A stretch of DNA of 64,000 nt from Charina bottae (lineage: Eukaryota; Chordata; Lepidosauria; Squamata; Charinaidae): the NCBI GenBank assembly GCA_023362775.1, contig JALMGJ010000020.1:4588001-4652000 (forward strand), read 5' to 3'. Both the position numbers and the translations under genes were made by a program. The notes below the pieces were generated by a model, which saw only the letters and a program-made list of their open reading frames with translations, was not told the DNA's origin and searched no databases. This document shows, piece after piece, positions 23,530 to 37,019 of the stretch; position 1 is the first letter of the stretch; each line of letters begins with the position of its first letter.

Positions 23530-24330
23530 GCCTTCCCCACTTGTCTCGGTAAACAGGAGAGTCTTTCTCCTTCTGCGCTGAATGGGCGACGGCGGCGAAA
23601 AAGATCGAGAGTGGCTCGTTCTCCTCCCTTGATTCTGAATAAATCCGCCGGGTCCCCTTCGGGGTGGTCCCCTTCGTTCTTGCTGGCTATTTCTCTCATA
23701 GGCTCAGGGTCAGCTGGGGAGGCTGGGTGGCGAAGCGTGTCCTGAGCGGTGATGCAGGGCGAGTGCTTAGATGTGGTTTCGGGGGAATCCCGGGTGGCTG
23801 AAGGTGGAGATCTTATGGGTTCTCCGGCGGGGGGGACCAGTCGGAGTGGCATGATCGGGACGTTTTCCTTCGCAGCCTGATCCTAACCAGACTTTCATAG
23901 AAGTCATGGGTCCGGTTGATTTCCTTCCCTGTAAGGAGGCAGTTTTAACCGATGGCCTCGACGGAGCCCCAAAGGAATCTCGGGCTCCGGGCATCGTGGC
24001 TTCAGCGTACACGCAAAGCCATCGGTGAACGCATTTTCTCCCTTCCTGGCTTGGGTGTCCCGTGCGGCTTGTGGTCGAAGGTGCTCCTCTCCCCTGGCCT
24101 GCGTGTCACCCCCTTGATTCCGGTCTTGTTGGGCTATTTTTTCCGCCCGCAAATGAATATAGGGTGCTGTCCCGTCCCGTGTTTCCGCCTTGGCTTTGCC
24201 TCCGCCGCTTTTTATTCTCTTCTCCCTCCTTTGGGGGCCAGGAGCATTGCTGGCTCCCCTGCCCCTACGACTGTTGGGCCGACAGTGAATGGGCATTTCA
24301 GAGAAAGCTTATTTGATGTTGTGTAGTTTG

Positions 24331-27300
24331 GCCGAAGCGATCCTGAAATTAACTTGAACCTACTGGAGGGAGCAGGGCTTGTGTGGTCTAAATAATTTTT
24401 AGCGACTATTTATGAACATTTTTGCCCAAAGTGTATAGCCCTTATTATATTTCATGGCACTATCATCAATGTTATGGGGATCAGTCGGCTTATGTTTCAG
24501 AGAGAGAAGTAACATTTGGACTAAACACTGAAATATATGGGCATCTCTGCTAAGAAAAGTTCTCTCTGCGTTTCTGTGTGTGAGAGAGAGGGTGCATAAG
24601 GGGTGAGAGGAGGAGAAGACTACATAACTGCGAAGATATGCATTGTACACATTCCAGGCTGCATCAAATTCTTATTGTGCTAGATGAAGCGAACAAAAAC
24701 GAATTATTGGAGTGTGTGTATATGTGCTATGAGCAGAACAAATGAAAAACAGCATCACATATATATTTCCTAAGTTTTCTTGTACATGCCCCACTGAAAT
24801 GAGAAGTTCTTGCATTTCCCCTTCATTTCAGTTGCTCTTTTACAAAAGACTTTCATAGTGGATTGAGCCCTTCCAACCCAGAACCCACCTAACAACCATT
24901 GCCTGTTTCAGTTGGGCTGTGAAGGACTAGTCTTCTGGCAGATCTATGCAAAGAGTTTCTCTTTCTCTCTCTCTCTCTGTCTCCCCCCCCTTCAGCCAGT
25001 GGCAGTTCAGAAGAGTTTGTTTTGGTCCAAATGAGGAATTAAGTGTGGATAAGTAAACTGAGCTGCCAGAGGGCGACAAGATGTTGAGTGAATTGCTTTT
25101 AGATGATACAAATTAAGGAAACGAGGAAAGACAATCTGCTTCTTGCATTATTAGACACAGCTTACAGTTGGTGGGGAGGGGAAAGTTGCATATTTCTGAA
25201 ATGTTAATTTCTGAAGAAATGGGAGAATGCACCTTATTTACTGCTCTATGTGAATTGCATAGAAGAACAATCTGTTTTTTGTTCTGGTACAGTAGGAAGA
25301 ACAATTAAGGGAACAATTTTTGTTCTGTGTATAGTCCTCCAAAGAAAACAGAAAACATTATCCATATAATTGTTTCTTTCCTTTATTGCTTGACTTATGT
25401 GTGGACAACCCAGACCCTTTGAGATTTTATTCAAAAGGAAAGGTCTTCTTGAGATGTTGTGTTATTGTCAGTCTGGTTCAGAAAGCATTCACATGGATTA
25501 CTTAAATATGAGTAGTTTACATTTTTGCTTCAGGATTAGAGAAGCAAATAACTGAAAAAAGAAAACATGTTACACTGCGCCAGAAATTCCTGGTGTCAGA
25601 ATCTTGTCTACTTCAAGATCAGGTTTGGCGAAACCAATGAAAGATATAATATTACCTTTTTGGGAATTAAATATAATTTCATCTGATTTAATGGGAGTAG
25701 CATGTTATAGCCTGATAAACATATAGCCAAATTCTACATAATATATCTTAATAAATCCTTTTGGTCTGGGTAAACTGAGCAAAAAGATAAGAGAACAGAT
25801 CTTGTTTATATCTAAGATTCCTATCACTTGATTCTTCTCCGTAGCACCATCATTTTAAATTAGCACCATCATGACTTCCTACATACAAAAACATACCTTT
25901 CAAAATGTGTAGTTGGATGTTGGTTAGATTTGACCAGGCATTTAAGTCCACACATCTTACATTGCACTGTTTAATTTGGATCTCTGTTGAGGCATTCAGG
26001 CAAGCCACTTTTCCCTTTCATTGTTAAGGTGTCACCAAATATTGTTGAGGAAACTGAGAAAAAATGGGGAGTCTGACTGCATGTGAGCCAGATAATGATA
26101 CTGGAACTGAGAACAAAAAAATAGACTGAGTAAAAACTCTATTTACATGTATTATATGCTTCCAACAAAGTGACAAGTTGATCTGATCCCACATTTAAAA
26201 GATTTCCCATTTTATGTTTACTTGTACTGTAGTTCTCAAGATCTTGGATTGTATTTGGTCCATTATACAGAAAAAAATATATATGATTACTGCAATCTAT
26301 TACCTTTCCCAAATGATTTAAAAAGATTTTAAACCCAATTTATTTAAAGATAAATGCGTGAACTCTAAAAAAAATCACAGACAATGATACTAAAAAGTTT
26401 GGCAAATGCGAGCTTTTTAAAATTACGTACTGTATACTGTGGCTTATCATTCTGTTTGTATAGGATCAAACTCCCTGATTCATATAGAAAGAAGCGGAAT
26501 ATTCTATTTTAAAATAATTGTTTTAGGAAAATTCTTTCAGGCTTGTACTATTTTCCTCTTTAAAATGATATTGGCTGTTTGCTTTTTATTTCATGAATTG
26601 TATTTTGGTCCCTTGTCTATTTTTAAATTGCTGTTTCCTTTGTATTGCCTTCTGTTACGTTTTTCTATTGGTAGTTCCAGGATATTAATAATTCGACTTA
26701 TTTTTACGCAAGCCTTTCTTCTCTGTTAGCCATAGCTGAAATATCATTTCTTATTCTGTCTGGTTTTTTTTCCCCTTTGTTCTCTTCTTGCCAGCTAGCT
26801 TCCCCTTCCCCTTATTGACTCTATATTTCTTTGCTGTTTTATTACTTCTTTTCCCTTAGTCCTTCCCTGCCACATCCCCCTGTTATTACTTTGTTACTTA
26901 CCATTGTTTTTACTATGGCTAATCACCTCAATCCATAGCCCATTAAAGCAGAGCACTTGCACTTAAACAGTGCAATCCTGTTTATTTAAAAGTCATCCTG
27001 ATGTATGTAATAACTTCAGGGTCAAGGTGTATATTACTACTGTGCTATACATTCACAATTTGAAAAGATTCTCAGAAATATTTTGAAAACCCAAATGGGT
27101 GTGGCTCGCTAGGATCCATTGATCTCTAACTGCCTTTAGGTTTCATAGCGCTAGTCCCACTGACTACATCATTTTAAATCTAAGCCTTACAGTTTAACTT
27201 GATTGTGGATTACTGCCTGAGCTACTTTCTATTCAACCCTGTCTGATGGAGCTGGCTGAATGGACAATCACTATTCCACCACCCAGATTTATTCCTGAAA

Positions 27301-30300
27301 GAAAATAACATGGCATTGATCCAAGGTCAGCTGCTCTTTTAAAACACTGACTCCCAAGGCTGAATTGGTCCTTAAAGGAATGCTTATGCATCCCTCGGGT
27401 ACCATCTCTTAGTGTCTCTCTTCGGTGGAAAAGGAAGAAAGCAGCTCTCTCTAATGGAAGAGTAAAACAAGAATGGTTTTAATTGTTAACATCCACTGGT
27501 CCATTGTTGACTTATTATCTCATGATGGATGTATTCCCTGAAGAGTTCAGTGTATTATGCTGCAATCCACAACATGCTTTGCTCTGTAGGGCTTCTTATG
27601 CAGCTTCATATATTCAATGAGAATCTAGTAAAGTGCTCCCAAGTGGGTGGTTGAGAGCCTCGGGGCTCAATCCACCACATGGATTGAGACTGCGTATGTG
27701 TGTCTCTTAACACACTTAAGAGAAACCTGCATAGAGGCCATTTATAGTGCAATGGAGTCAGTACCTGTTGAATTAGACATTTGTTTCAGACCCAGTAACC
27801 AAGGAGCTCTGGACTAAAAATCAGTAAGCCTGTTTTGTTAATAAGCATAATCACGGTTATTAGCCACTTATGTACAGTAGTCTGATGAGTGGAATCTGGC
27901 ATGAATGAATGAATGAATGATTTAATAAATGAATTCAATAATGAATTATTATTTGCCCAGGGTGAATTGATAATTACTAGACTATACTAAAGGAACCATT
28001 ACTCCACATTTGACCCATTGCTCACCCACGTTCTTTCTGCAAAACTACTGCAGTTTTCCATGGGCATTTGGGGCAGAGGAAAGACTTTTACTTCCTTGCA
28101 CAATAACTAAGAATCAAGCGTTGTGCATAGATATGCCATAGAACCAGACTTCATAGATATCAATAATAGTGTCTGGTAACATACGCATTGTTGTCATTTG
28201 TGTATGATTCACTGGGAAGTTTTCCAGTACAATACACACTGAAATTAATAGAAGCTTTGCAAGAATATAGAGAGTATGTGTACATGACACAGCCATTCCC
28301 TCTTCGAATTAATTGATTCACTTGCAGCACACAATGTCAGATGGCTTGATCAGTCATCTGGCAGCTAAGTTTTAGCCTTCCCAGCTGCTGCACAGGAGGC
28401 TGAGAAGTTATTATTTCCCTTGTCATAATATCCATCTCGCTTGTTCACCTTCTATCTCTTCAGTTTGGACAGGCTTGGGATGTTGTATACATATCCAGGT
28501 ATTCCCGTCCATTTTTGACTCCCCTCTCGGTGGCCATGGAACGTGTGTGAAATCAAAAGTCTTGAGAAACATGAGTACCTAGTGATATCCCATTCTGAGG
28601 AGGCCTCTCTATGGCTTCATCTTGATGTCAGATGGGACAATTAATCCTCCAGTAAGGGTTTGTACAAGATGGGTAGATTGCTAGTTGACCAGAAGGAGGT
28701 AGTTTGGACCCAGACTTATTTGGGGTTAACTTTAAACCCCTTTGGATTAATTGTCGGGGTTTATTAACTCAGTTTTGGAGTTTGCATGACATTCTTAGTC
28801 CCTTTCTGGGACCCACTTACGTATGTCAGGCAAAAAGGCCTCTGAGTATTGGAAGATTGTTAAATTAACGTGGAAAAAAATGCCCAAGATTGCTCATATA
28901 CTGTACCTCTAACTGCAGTTTGATGAGGCTTTTCAGATTGCGGTGCTCAGTAAGTTCCCTGCTAATGTTTGCACATCAAGCAGTTGCTAAGATCAGCTGC
29001 AGTGGTGGCCACTTGAAAAGTTGGCAATACTAAACAAATCTCCCAAAGGATTGCAGCCTTTGTTTAGTTTTGAACAAAGCATTACAAGAATGACTAGCCT
29101 GTATGAGAAAACTCTGAACTGTTTTTGTACATATCAAGAACAGTTAATCGCATTATTCTGCCCTTGAAGCTCAGCAAGAAGAGAAACTCATGTATATGTA
29201 AGAATGATTCAGAAATTTTCCTCATCCGAATTTCTTCCCAAATTGTTAAATTTTAAACCATCTGGAGTTGTTCCCACAATGGAATAAATGGATTAGTAAT
29301 ACGTTATCCTTTTATTTATTGCCAAATTTGAGTATAGCCATGCATCCATACAATTTTCTGCAGATCTCAATTCCTTTGTGCCTTACTCTTCGTTTATATT
29401 ACCTATCCATGTGATACAATGATGTAGTCATGCATAAAATTTTGATTTGTTTTGTGCATGATTGCATCAAGTTTCTTTTGGTGCAGTGTGATTTCAGGAA
29501 GCATTGTAAAGCAAATTTGATTTGAATGCACATGTGGTTGTATCAAGATTCTTTTTATCTGGTGTTTTACAGGAACATATAATGGTAAATAATGGTACCT
29601 TTGTGCATTGATACAACCCTGAGAAAAATGAAGAATTTTGATGCAAGCTCAGTAATGATTACATGGTTTCCCTATAGTATTTTATCAATGCACCCATCCA
29701 TGCATATCTTAAATACAGAGGGAAAATCTGTATGTGAATTTAAGACTATGGCAATTGTACATGCCCCAGTTCTACAGTTCATAAAGAAATGCTGGTTATT
29801 TACTTCATAACTCTAATTAGAAAATCTTGTTCTTATTTAACTACTTCTAGTTAAGCTAGAATATAGGAGGTGGAATAGAAGCCTGGGAATAGAATGGAGG
29901 AAATCTTTAGTGTGTATATCTTGTAGCTTTTAATTGAAAGTCGTCATTATATTCCAAACCCGTTCAGTTCTTGCCTGGAAGTAATTTAGCATGACACCTT
30001 TTCTTTAAATGGATGAAGGTTTAATCTATTTCATGAAAAAGCTACCACTTTTTTTCCACTTAATGCAATTTTCAGATGTTAAAGTAAACAGAAAGTAAAC
30101 ACATGCGATTTTCAAAAAACACATGCAATTTTTTAAAGTAAACACATGCAATTTTCAGATGTTAAAGTAAACAGAAGTTCCTGTTCCTTTCACAGAAAGA
30201 CCAAGAAACAGAATGAAATTTTGCCCAGTTATTAATAAAAACCTTAATTATGCTAGGGGCAGGATACATGCAACCCCTCAATTATTTTTTCCAGCCCTTG

Positions 30301-31300
30301 AAACCACTCTTGACTGTGTCACTAAAAACTGGAAGTGAACTACTGAGAATCAACAGCATGGTTTCCCACTATTTTTGTTAATTTAATTTTTTAAACTGTA
30401 TTAAGATAACCTTTTAATTTGCTTCCCAAAAATCCTGTGGAAAAAAAGAGAAAAATTCAGTTGTGTCACATTTGTAGTTTGGGTTGTTTACATGGGGTGG
30501 CTTCTTGCAACCCGGGGGAAAAAGTGGGAGGCAAAGAAGAGATTTCTCAGCCAGTGACAGTTTGCCTTCCCCTAAACTATTCTAAGTGGTTTCATATCAT
30601 GAAATGAACCGCTTTTGCCAGCAATAAGTAATTCTACTACGACTCACCTGTTTTCATGGAATTAGTATTGCAACTGTATCAATAGAGCATATTTTGAGCA
30701 AAGTAATTAGATGGCCCTTGGTCAATTCTTGCTTGTGTCACACTTGGCTTCGTATGGTAGTCAAAGGCCCACCTTCCTCTTTTCCTTAGTCCTTGTTTCA
30801 GCTGTTCTATACTTTTGCTGTATTTGAAACTGGAGATATTTCTTACTGGGAAATGGCCTTCATGGTGAGTGTTCTGATACAACAAAGTGAATTTGGTCTT
30901 TGTTGTCAATTTGCATGGGTACATTTGCCCTTTTTTTAGCCCCCTCCTTTTTTTTTTTTTAAAAAGGAAGCTTCTGAAAAGCAGGGCATTCACTGCTATT
31001 GGCAAAGATTTTTATAAAATCTGTACCTATCTATACCTTACCCTATCCCCTGCTTTGACTGAGCCTTATCATTTTAAATACAGGAACTGTAGAACTGTTA
31101 GATAACTAAAGCAAAATCAACTCTCCTCCGTTCTAAATATCCAGCTTTTCTGTCAAACTGAAGGTAGTTAAATCATATGCATTTTCTTTCCACCCATAAC
31201 AATGGGTGTATTTAATGTGATATATTGAGTTAGCCTCTGTTTTATTTCTGCTTTTTTTTTCAATCAGGTGGGGTTTCTTATGTTTCAGTCTGAGAAACTT
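24331..31300. other. ERBB4 intron 1, repeat-poor stretch
   Basis: Seven kilobases of AT-rich sequence with almost no recognisable transposons, only small simple repeats (TC-rich near 24960-24990, ATGA at 27901-27922). Such repeat-poor intronic blocks in developmental genes often hold conserved regulatory elements, but none can be identified from one sequence. No exon recognised. Confidence 0.6.
30064..30176. repeat. local tandem duplication
   Basis: GCAATTTTCAGATGTTAAAG with the following TAAACAGAA occurs at 30064 and again at 30148, with related AAAGTAAACACATGC units between. Confidence 0.8.
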
Positions 31301-31307
31301 TTTTGCT

Positions 31308-32032
31308 AGATTCTGTTAATGTAACCTTACAATAAAGTAGAATTAGCTCATCTAGTCCTGTTTCCTGTCTGGTTTACCTGGGAAGGCTGACAACAATCTA
31401 GCAAGTCTGAAAGTACAAATCTCCCGCCCTCCCTATTTACCGCCTGAGTAATTAGGGTGGGCCCTTCCTAAGTTTCTTTCTCTGGCCGTTACTCTGTTGC
31501 AGGCTCCTTTCTCTTTTATCTGATCATTCCTTAGGCGGCATTTCTTCCCCTCATCTTCCAAGGGCACCCTCACATTCCATCACAGCTACACAATGTGTGG
31601 GGATTGGGATTGGGATTACTGCTCTGGACAGTAAAAGAAAATTAAAGTTGTAATTTTCCTATTCTTTCTACCTCAAAAACAACAACAACACACACATAAA
31701 CACACAAAAATAAACAAACCAAAAACCTACAGAGCACAGGGGGTGTACTTTTCAAATCATATTGCAGATATTGTCAGCCCTCCCAGGTAAACCAGACAGG
31801 AACACAACCAGATGAGCTAATTCTATGTAAGGCTACATTAACAGAATCTTGCAAGTCTGAAAGTACAAATCTCCCGCCATCTCTTTTTACAGCCTGATAA
31901 ATTAGGGCGGATCCTTCCTAAGTTTCTTTCTCTGACCCTTAAGCTGCTGTGGGCGCCTCCCTCTTTTATCTGATGGTTCCCTAGGCAGCATCTCTTCCCT
32001 CATCCCTCAAGGTTATTCCCACATACCATTGC
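31308..32032. repeat. composite element with inverted arms and direct repeats
   Basis: Arm 1 (31308-31392) and arm 2 (31772-31849) are imperfect reverse complements, including TCTGTTAATGTA and GGTTTACCTGGGA motifs. Each arm is followed by a direct repeat that starts GCAAGTCTGAAAGTACAAAT and contains CTCCCGCC and TTCCTAAGTTTCTTTCTCTG (31401-31583 and 31851-32032). The spacer 31584-31771 is A/C-rich. The arrangement (inverted arm + direct unit, twice) suggests two copies of a mobile unit or terminal repeats of an unidentified element. No protein is encoded. Family not recognised. Confidence 0.7.
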
Positions 32033-32689
32033 ACATATTTACTCTTCTCTATTTATTCAGTATAGGCATTAGTAGTGTGAGGAGGCCACACTTGTTCCAT
32101 ATTCAGCTTTTCAGCTACAGACTCAACTCATAAACTCTTTTAAAAGACCAATTTATTTAGATATAAATGTGATCTGAAGGCCACATTTAACTTCTGAGTG
32201 GTGCACCTACAGCCATATTCCAATAAAACTGTAATTCAAATTAATTAAATACAATTAATATTATTATTTGCTGTGTATTTTTTAATTTTCCCATTCTGTT
32301 GCATCTAACATTACAGTTTGTGGCAACTTTTGGGCAGGGTCTTATAGGCCACATCAATATTTGGATGTATAGTACATGGCCCTGCTGAAGCCTCAAGTTA
32401 TAGATTTCTGCTCTAAGTCTCTTTTTCCATGCTCTCCCAGACTGGAGTGAAACCTGCTCAGAGAAGACAATGTAAAAAATTACCATTTCAGAGAAGGGGT
32501 AATTAAGGACCACTGCGCCCCAACTCCCCGAGGTAGCAACTAATTGGATAATCAGTGTGAATGCAGAAGTTCTCTCAAGTCTATGAAATTGACAGAAGTT
32601 TCTTTTGTTAGTTACCGTAGAAGCTCACTGATCCTTGGTAGGACATTTTGTGCGCTTAGATGCTAGATGTTTTTTCTTAATATTTCTAT

Positions 32690-32843
32690 ACTTTTCCATC
32701 CATTTCTATTAGTATGGGTGCCGTTGAACTCTGTTACCTAAACTCTGTGTAAGAACTGCTTGGTTATGATTGAAATCCGCCCAGAGTCGCTCTTTGAGTG
32801 AGATGGGTGGTGACAAAATTTGGAAAATAAATAAATAAATAAA
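32690..32843 (+). mobile_element. L2-type LINE 3' end
   Basis: GAAATCCGCCCAGAGTCGCT, GAGTGAGATGGGTGG and (AATA)n tail: typical L2 3' terminus, 5'-truncated. Confidence 0.8.
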
Positions 32844-34188
32844 ACATGTCTATTTCATTCATCCTGTTTGCATTTCAAGGCAGTGTACAGTGAAAAAGAA
32901 AAACAATCAATGTCTTAAACAGATTTAGAATAGGTTTGAGATAAACAAGAAATAAGCACAACTTACCACTTGTCAAAAAGATTGCAAACTTGATAACCAG
33001 CAAGTTTCTTTAGGAAATTTGCTCTCTAAATGATTCCTTTTCATTTGTACTTTGGGTCTCGGGAAACCACGTTTGTTTCTCCGAAAGTTTTGAAGGCTCA
33101 GACAGCCTTGCTTATGGATTGGAAGAGCCAGGGAGATACAGGTTCATGTCATCTACTGTAGAGCCCTGGAAGCTCACTGAGTGAGCTGGAACCAGTTGCT
33201 GCTTCTACCTCACAGGGATGTTATTTTGGGGAGGAAATTAGAGGTGGATTGCTATGCATACTGCTTTGAGTTCCTGGAAGAAATGTGGGAGGTGAATCTA
33301 ATAAATAGCCATTCTGTATCCATGAAATACTTATCTAAATAGCAAATCTTTTCTAGTATTCTGAGCTAGAAATGGAAAAGAATATATTGACCTACATCTT
33401 ATATTTCTCATTTAGTGTGGCAGGGCTAGCAGCATTCAAAACTTGGCTACCAAAAAAAGAAATGGCTATTATTTTGTCCTTCAAACCTGGGCAATGTGTA
33501 ACACCCCACCGGTAACATAATCTTTTTGATGAACTCAAAGTAGCCTAGCAAAATTATGCAGTTTATATTTACCTTAAAAAACAACAACAACAAAACATGT
33601 AATATAAGCACATAACTGAGTCTCTCCAAAAATAAAAAATAAATTATTTTTTAAAAAATCCAACCCAAAAATAACAGCATCTTTTCAGGCATGGCTCTTA
33701 ACCAGGCAAGCCGAAAACAGCCATAAGAAAACCTTGGAACCATTTCAAATATGAACCTTTTATCTAATAGCAAAAAATAAATAAATACATTTTATGCAAA
33801 TACACATATAATATAACTTGCAGATTTTGTGCAGAATGCAGAATTCAACTTTTAAGTCCAATATTGTAATGCTATTTATTTATTTACGCATACTATAAGC
33901 AACACGCTAATCATGTGGAAATATCATAGGTTGCAGGAAACATTTTCTCAAGAGAGCATTTCCTGGATATCTCATTCAACAAACTTTATTCCCTGCATAT
34001 CCAAAATGCATAAAACACAGTAAGTTCGCTATCTAGTAACTGAAGGCAACTTCACTGCATCCTGATGAAGAGTTAATTGTTCAGTAAAAAGTGTGTTGCT
34101 GCCTATGGACAAGGGTTGATACAACCTGCTTAGATTTGTTTTATTCAGACAGAACTGCCACTAGCTATTAACTTGTATTACTGACCTG
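32844..34188. other. ERBB4 intron 1, nothing recognised
   Basis: AT-rich sequence with small A-rich runs; no repeat family or exon identified. Confidence 0.5.
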
Positions 34189-34198
34189 TAAGGAGTGT

Positions 34199-34447
34199 TG
34201 GCTCAGCGGGTAAGACGCCAGGCTTGTCGATCGGAAGGTCGCAATTCGAAAGCATGCAAATGCAAGTAGATGAATAGGTACCACTTCGGTGGGAAGGTAA
34301 CAGCGTTCCGCGTGCGTCATGCCGGCCACATGACCGCGGAAGCGTCTTCGGACAACGCTGGCTCTTCGGCTAACAAACGGAGATGAGCACCGGCCCCTAG
34401 AGTCGGACACGACTGCACAGATGTGCGGGGGGAACCTTTACCTTTAC
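34199..34447 (+). mobile_element. tRNA-derived squamate SINE, copy D (internally deleted)
   Basis: A-box end present, but the segment from after GGTCGCAA to before TTCGAAAGCATG is missing, removing the B box (about 85 bases shorter than full copies). The body and ACCTTTACC tail are intact. It is flanked by a perfect 12-bp target duplication TAAGGAGTGTTG at 34189-34200 and 34448-34459 (one base overlaps the head). Confidence 0.93.
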
Positions 34448-34995
34448 TAAGGAGTGTTGTAACTGAGAGTAAGAATTCAAGAGGTAGAGAATTTTAATAT
34501 GAAGGACATAAGACAGGGAGTATTTAAAATAAACTTTGGGTGTTGAAGATAAATAAGTTATTAAAAGATCAACAATTACAGTGTTTGTAGGAGACAGCAG
34601 GAACAACTTAATCTATAAAGATTAATTCCTTGGGGAGGGTGAAGGGAGAGATACATTTAAATCCCTTGTGCTGGAAAGGTTGGATTGCATCTCATATGAA
34701 GTGTGACCCTTGAAAACTGTGCGCTCCAATCCTCTGAATGCCTACCAAGAAGTAAATCCCTTTGAAGTTTGCTCTCATGTAGCTGCGTTCAGGCTTGTGG
34801 CTTGGATCTGGCAAGTAGTCACAATGTCATCCAGAACTGGAATTTGAAGCCAACGGGAATGGGAAGATTTGTAACAGAGACAGATCTAGCGTTGGGTAAC
34901 AGAAATGCAAACTCTACTGGATTGGAGAGCCTCACTCAGTTGCAGACTGGGCCCAGTCACTTTAGAATCCTGGTTTGATGTTAATGGAATCTAAG

Positions 34996-35320
34996 TAAAA
35001 AAGGAAAAGGCCGTACACAGTCGTGTCCGACTCTAGGGGCCGGTGCTCATCTCTGTTTGTTAGCCGAAGAGTCAGCGCTGTCCGAAGACGCTTCCGCGGT
35101 CATGTGGCTGGCATGACACACGCGGAATGCTGTTACCTACCCACTGAAGTGGTACCTATTCATCTACTTGCATTTGCATGCTTTCGAATTGCTAGGTTGG
35201 CAAGAGCTGGGGCTAGTGCGGGAGCTCACTCCGTCACGCAGGGCTAGGGATTCAAACCTCCGAACTTGCAATCTTCCGATCGACAAGCCTGGCGTCCTAC
35301 CCACTGAGCCATCGTGCCCC
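34996..35320 (-). mobile_element. tRNA-derived squamate SINE, copy E
   Basis: Full-length minus-strand copy. Target duplication of 13 bp with one mismatch: TTAATGGAATCTA (34981-34993) and TTAATGTAATCTA (35322-35334). Confidence 0.92.
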
Positions 35321-35605
35321 TTTAATGTAATCTACAAGGATTAAAATTAACAGTGTATATTACGGAAAATCAGATGAGAGAGGTTTTAGGGAGCTTGTTT
35401 GGCCATTGGTAGTGATGAATTGTTTCTAGGGAAATGTCTTTTTGTGTTATGTTTTAGGAATAAAAATATGTTTTAGGTAATTTACACCAGTCAGTACACA
35501 TCTAAATTCAAGACCTGAAAGCGACTGACTAACAATAAACCACCTAAAATCAGGTAAACAGATACAGAAATTGCAGTAATTAAAAACATTCAGTCAAAAT
35601 CCAGA

Positions 35606-35695
35606 TTATTTATTTATTTATTATTTAAATTTATATCACCGCCCATCTCCCCCAACGGGGAACTCTGGGTGGTTAAAACAGAACAGTATAGAAAA
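35606..35695 (-). mobile_element. L2-type LINE 3' end
   Basis: (TTTA)n followed by CACCGCCCATCTCCCCCAAC and GGGGAACTCTGGGTGGTT, the same terminus as the larger L2 copy at 44598-45650. Confidence 0.85.
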
Positions 35696-36032
35696 ATAGT
35701 TTTGTGTGCTAAGAACATTGAAATTTCATAGCCAACAGGAGACCATCAATAAAGGGATGTGTTTGTGTGTGACAGGTGTGGTGTGGAGGCCATGTAAGAT
35801 CAAAGATAGTAAAATATTGAACTTGTTTATATCTGCTCTGGAGATGGGTGAATCTCATCCTTCCTGATCTAACTTTTTTTCATATCATTTTGTGAATTCC
35901 ACACAAAAAAGCCTGCACAAATGATTATGTATATTTTTGGGGTCATTTTTCATACTATATAGAATGTTCTATGCACTTTCCTAGAGAGCATACTTTTTGT
36001 AAGTGATTTTCCAAATAAAATGCATGTTTGTA

Positions 36033-36230
36033 CATTTTTTTTTGTTTATTTGTTCAGTCGCTTCCGACTCTTCGTGACTTCATGGACCAGCCCACGCCAG
36101 AGCTTCCTGTCGGCCATCGCCATCCTCAGCTCCCCCATGGTCAAGTCTGTCACCTCCAGAATATCATCCATCCATCTTGCCCTTGGTCGGCCCCTCCATG
36201 CATTTTTGTGTATCTTTTTCCAAAGAGGCA
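36033..36230 (-). mobile_element. BovB-like RTE LINE 3' end
   Basis: The minus strand encodes RGRPRARWMDDILEV followed by a stretch ending HEVTKSRKRLNK, the BovB-type C-terminus of a subfamily distinct from the copies at 58-61 kb. Perfect 10-bp target duplication CATGTTTGTA at 36023-36032 and 36231-36240. Confidence 0.85.
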
Positions 36231-36240
36231 CATGTTTGTA

Positions 36241-37019
36241 TATATTTTTGAATTATGAACTTACCAAAACTGATGTTTTCAGTGCACAAATTGTATTCTA
36301 CAACTGGAAAGTTCTAACTGGGTAGTTTGAATAAAAAGGGCTATGGTTAAAATAATTATTTTAAGGGAAGTCAAAATTGTGCCCATAACAGGGTCTATTG
36401 CAAGGAAAGCCTCTTGCTGGATTGGTAGCAACTGTGCATAATTTTCCTTTTCCCATCTATGCATAAATACTTGGACTTGCCCCAAAAATACAACTGGCAA
36501 GGAGATTAATTTCTGGAGGACTCTTGCTGCTTTATGGAGCAATTAATGTGGATAAAAGCAGAGCTGTTGACATGACTAGCCATAATGGTTTGTTTAGCTT
36601 TTTTTTTCCTGTCTACCTTCTATGTAAATATGTTTAAAGCTGAATACATAGATATTAAAAGTTGAAGTAGGTAACATACTGTAGTTCAGCTAGTTACAAA
36701 TCTGAAAGGATAAAACCTCTTCAGTGGAGTATACATTTTCTTATACATGGATTTAAACATGTCTAGGAGAGTTCAAATGACATAATACATGAACAGATTT
36801 TCTGTCTACAGATAAGAAGTGTTAGTCTCTTTAGGACTATTTTTTTAAATTATAGATCTGTTCAATATATTATGCAGAATTGTATGGTTGGAAAGTATCT
36901 CAAAAGATCTTTAGGTCAGCTCCCTGGTGATGTAAAAAATCTGTTTATCACGACTCTCTTATGGCAAATCTCCAAATAATATAGTTGGTAGGCTTTTTAG
37001 AGTCTTTGAAATTCTCAGT
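36241..37019. other. ERBB4 intron 1, nothing firm
   Basis: A weak CR1-like trace (GAATTGTATGGTTGGAAAGT) occurs near 36885. Otherwise unrecognised AT-rich DNA. Confidence 0.4.

Larger units (their letters stand above)
21000..24330. promoter_or_regulatory. ERBB4: CpG island spanning the ERBB4 promoter, exon 1 and start of intron 1
   Basis: Base composition changes sharply from AT-rich flanks to GC-rich, CpG-dense sequence between about 21.05 and 24.32 kb, the only such host-looking region in the window. It contains several GC boxes, poly-G/C tracts, GGGAA repeats at 23283-23306 and a poly-C tract at 23513-23529. The island is centred on the first coding exon, as expected of a developmental receptor promoter. 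The transcription start cannot be placed from sequence alone. Many long open frames on both strands here are a by-product of high GC. Confidence 0.85.

Noticed and set aside
21767..24326. Many 60-140-codon open frames on both strands of the CpG island
   Set aside because: High GC removes stop codons; apart from the ERBB4 exon none has a domain, splice context or homology that I recognise.
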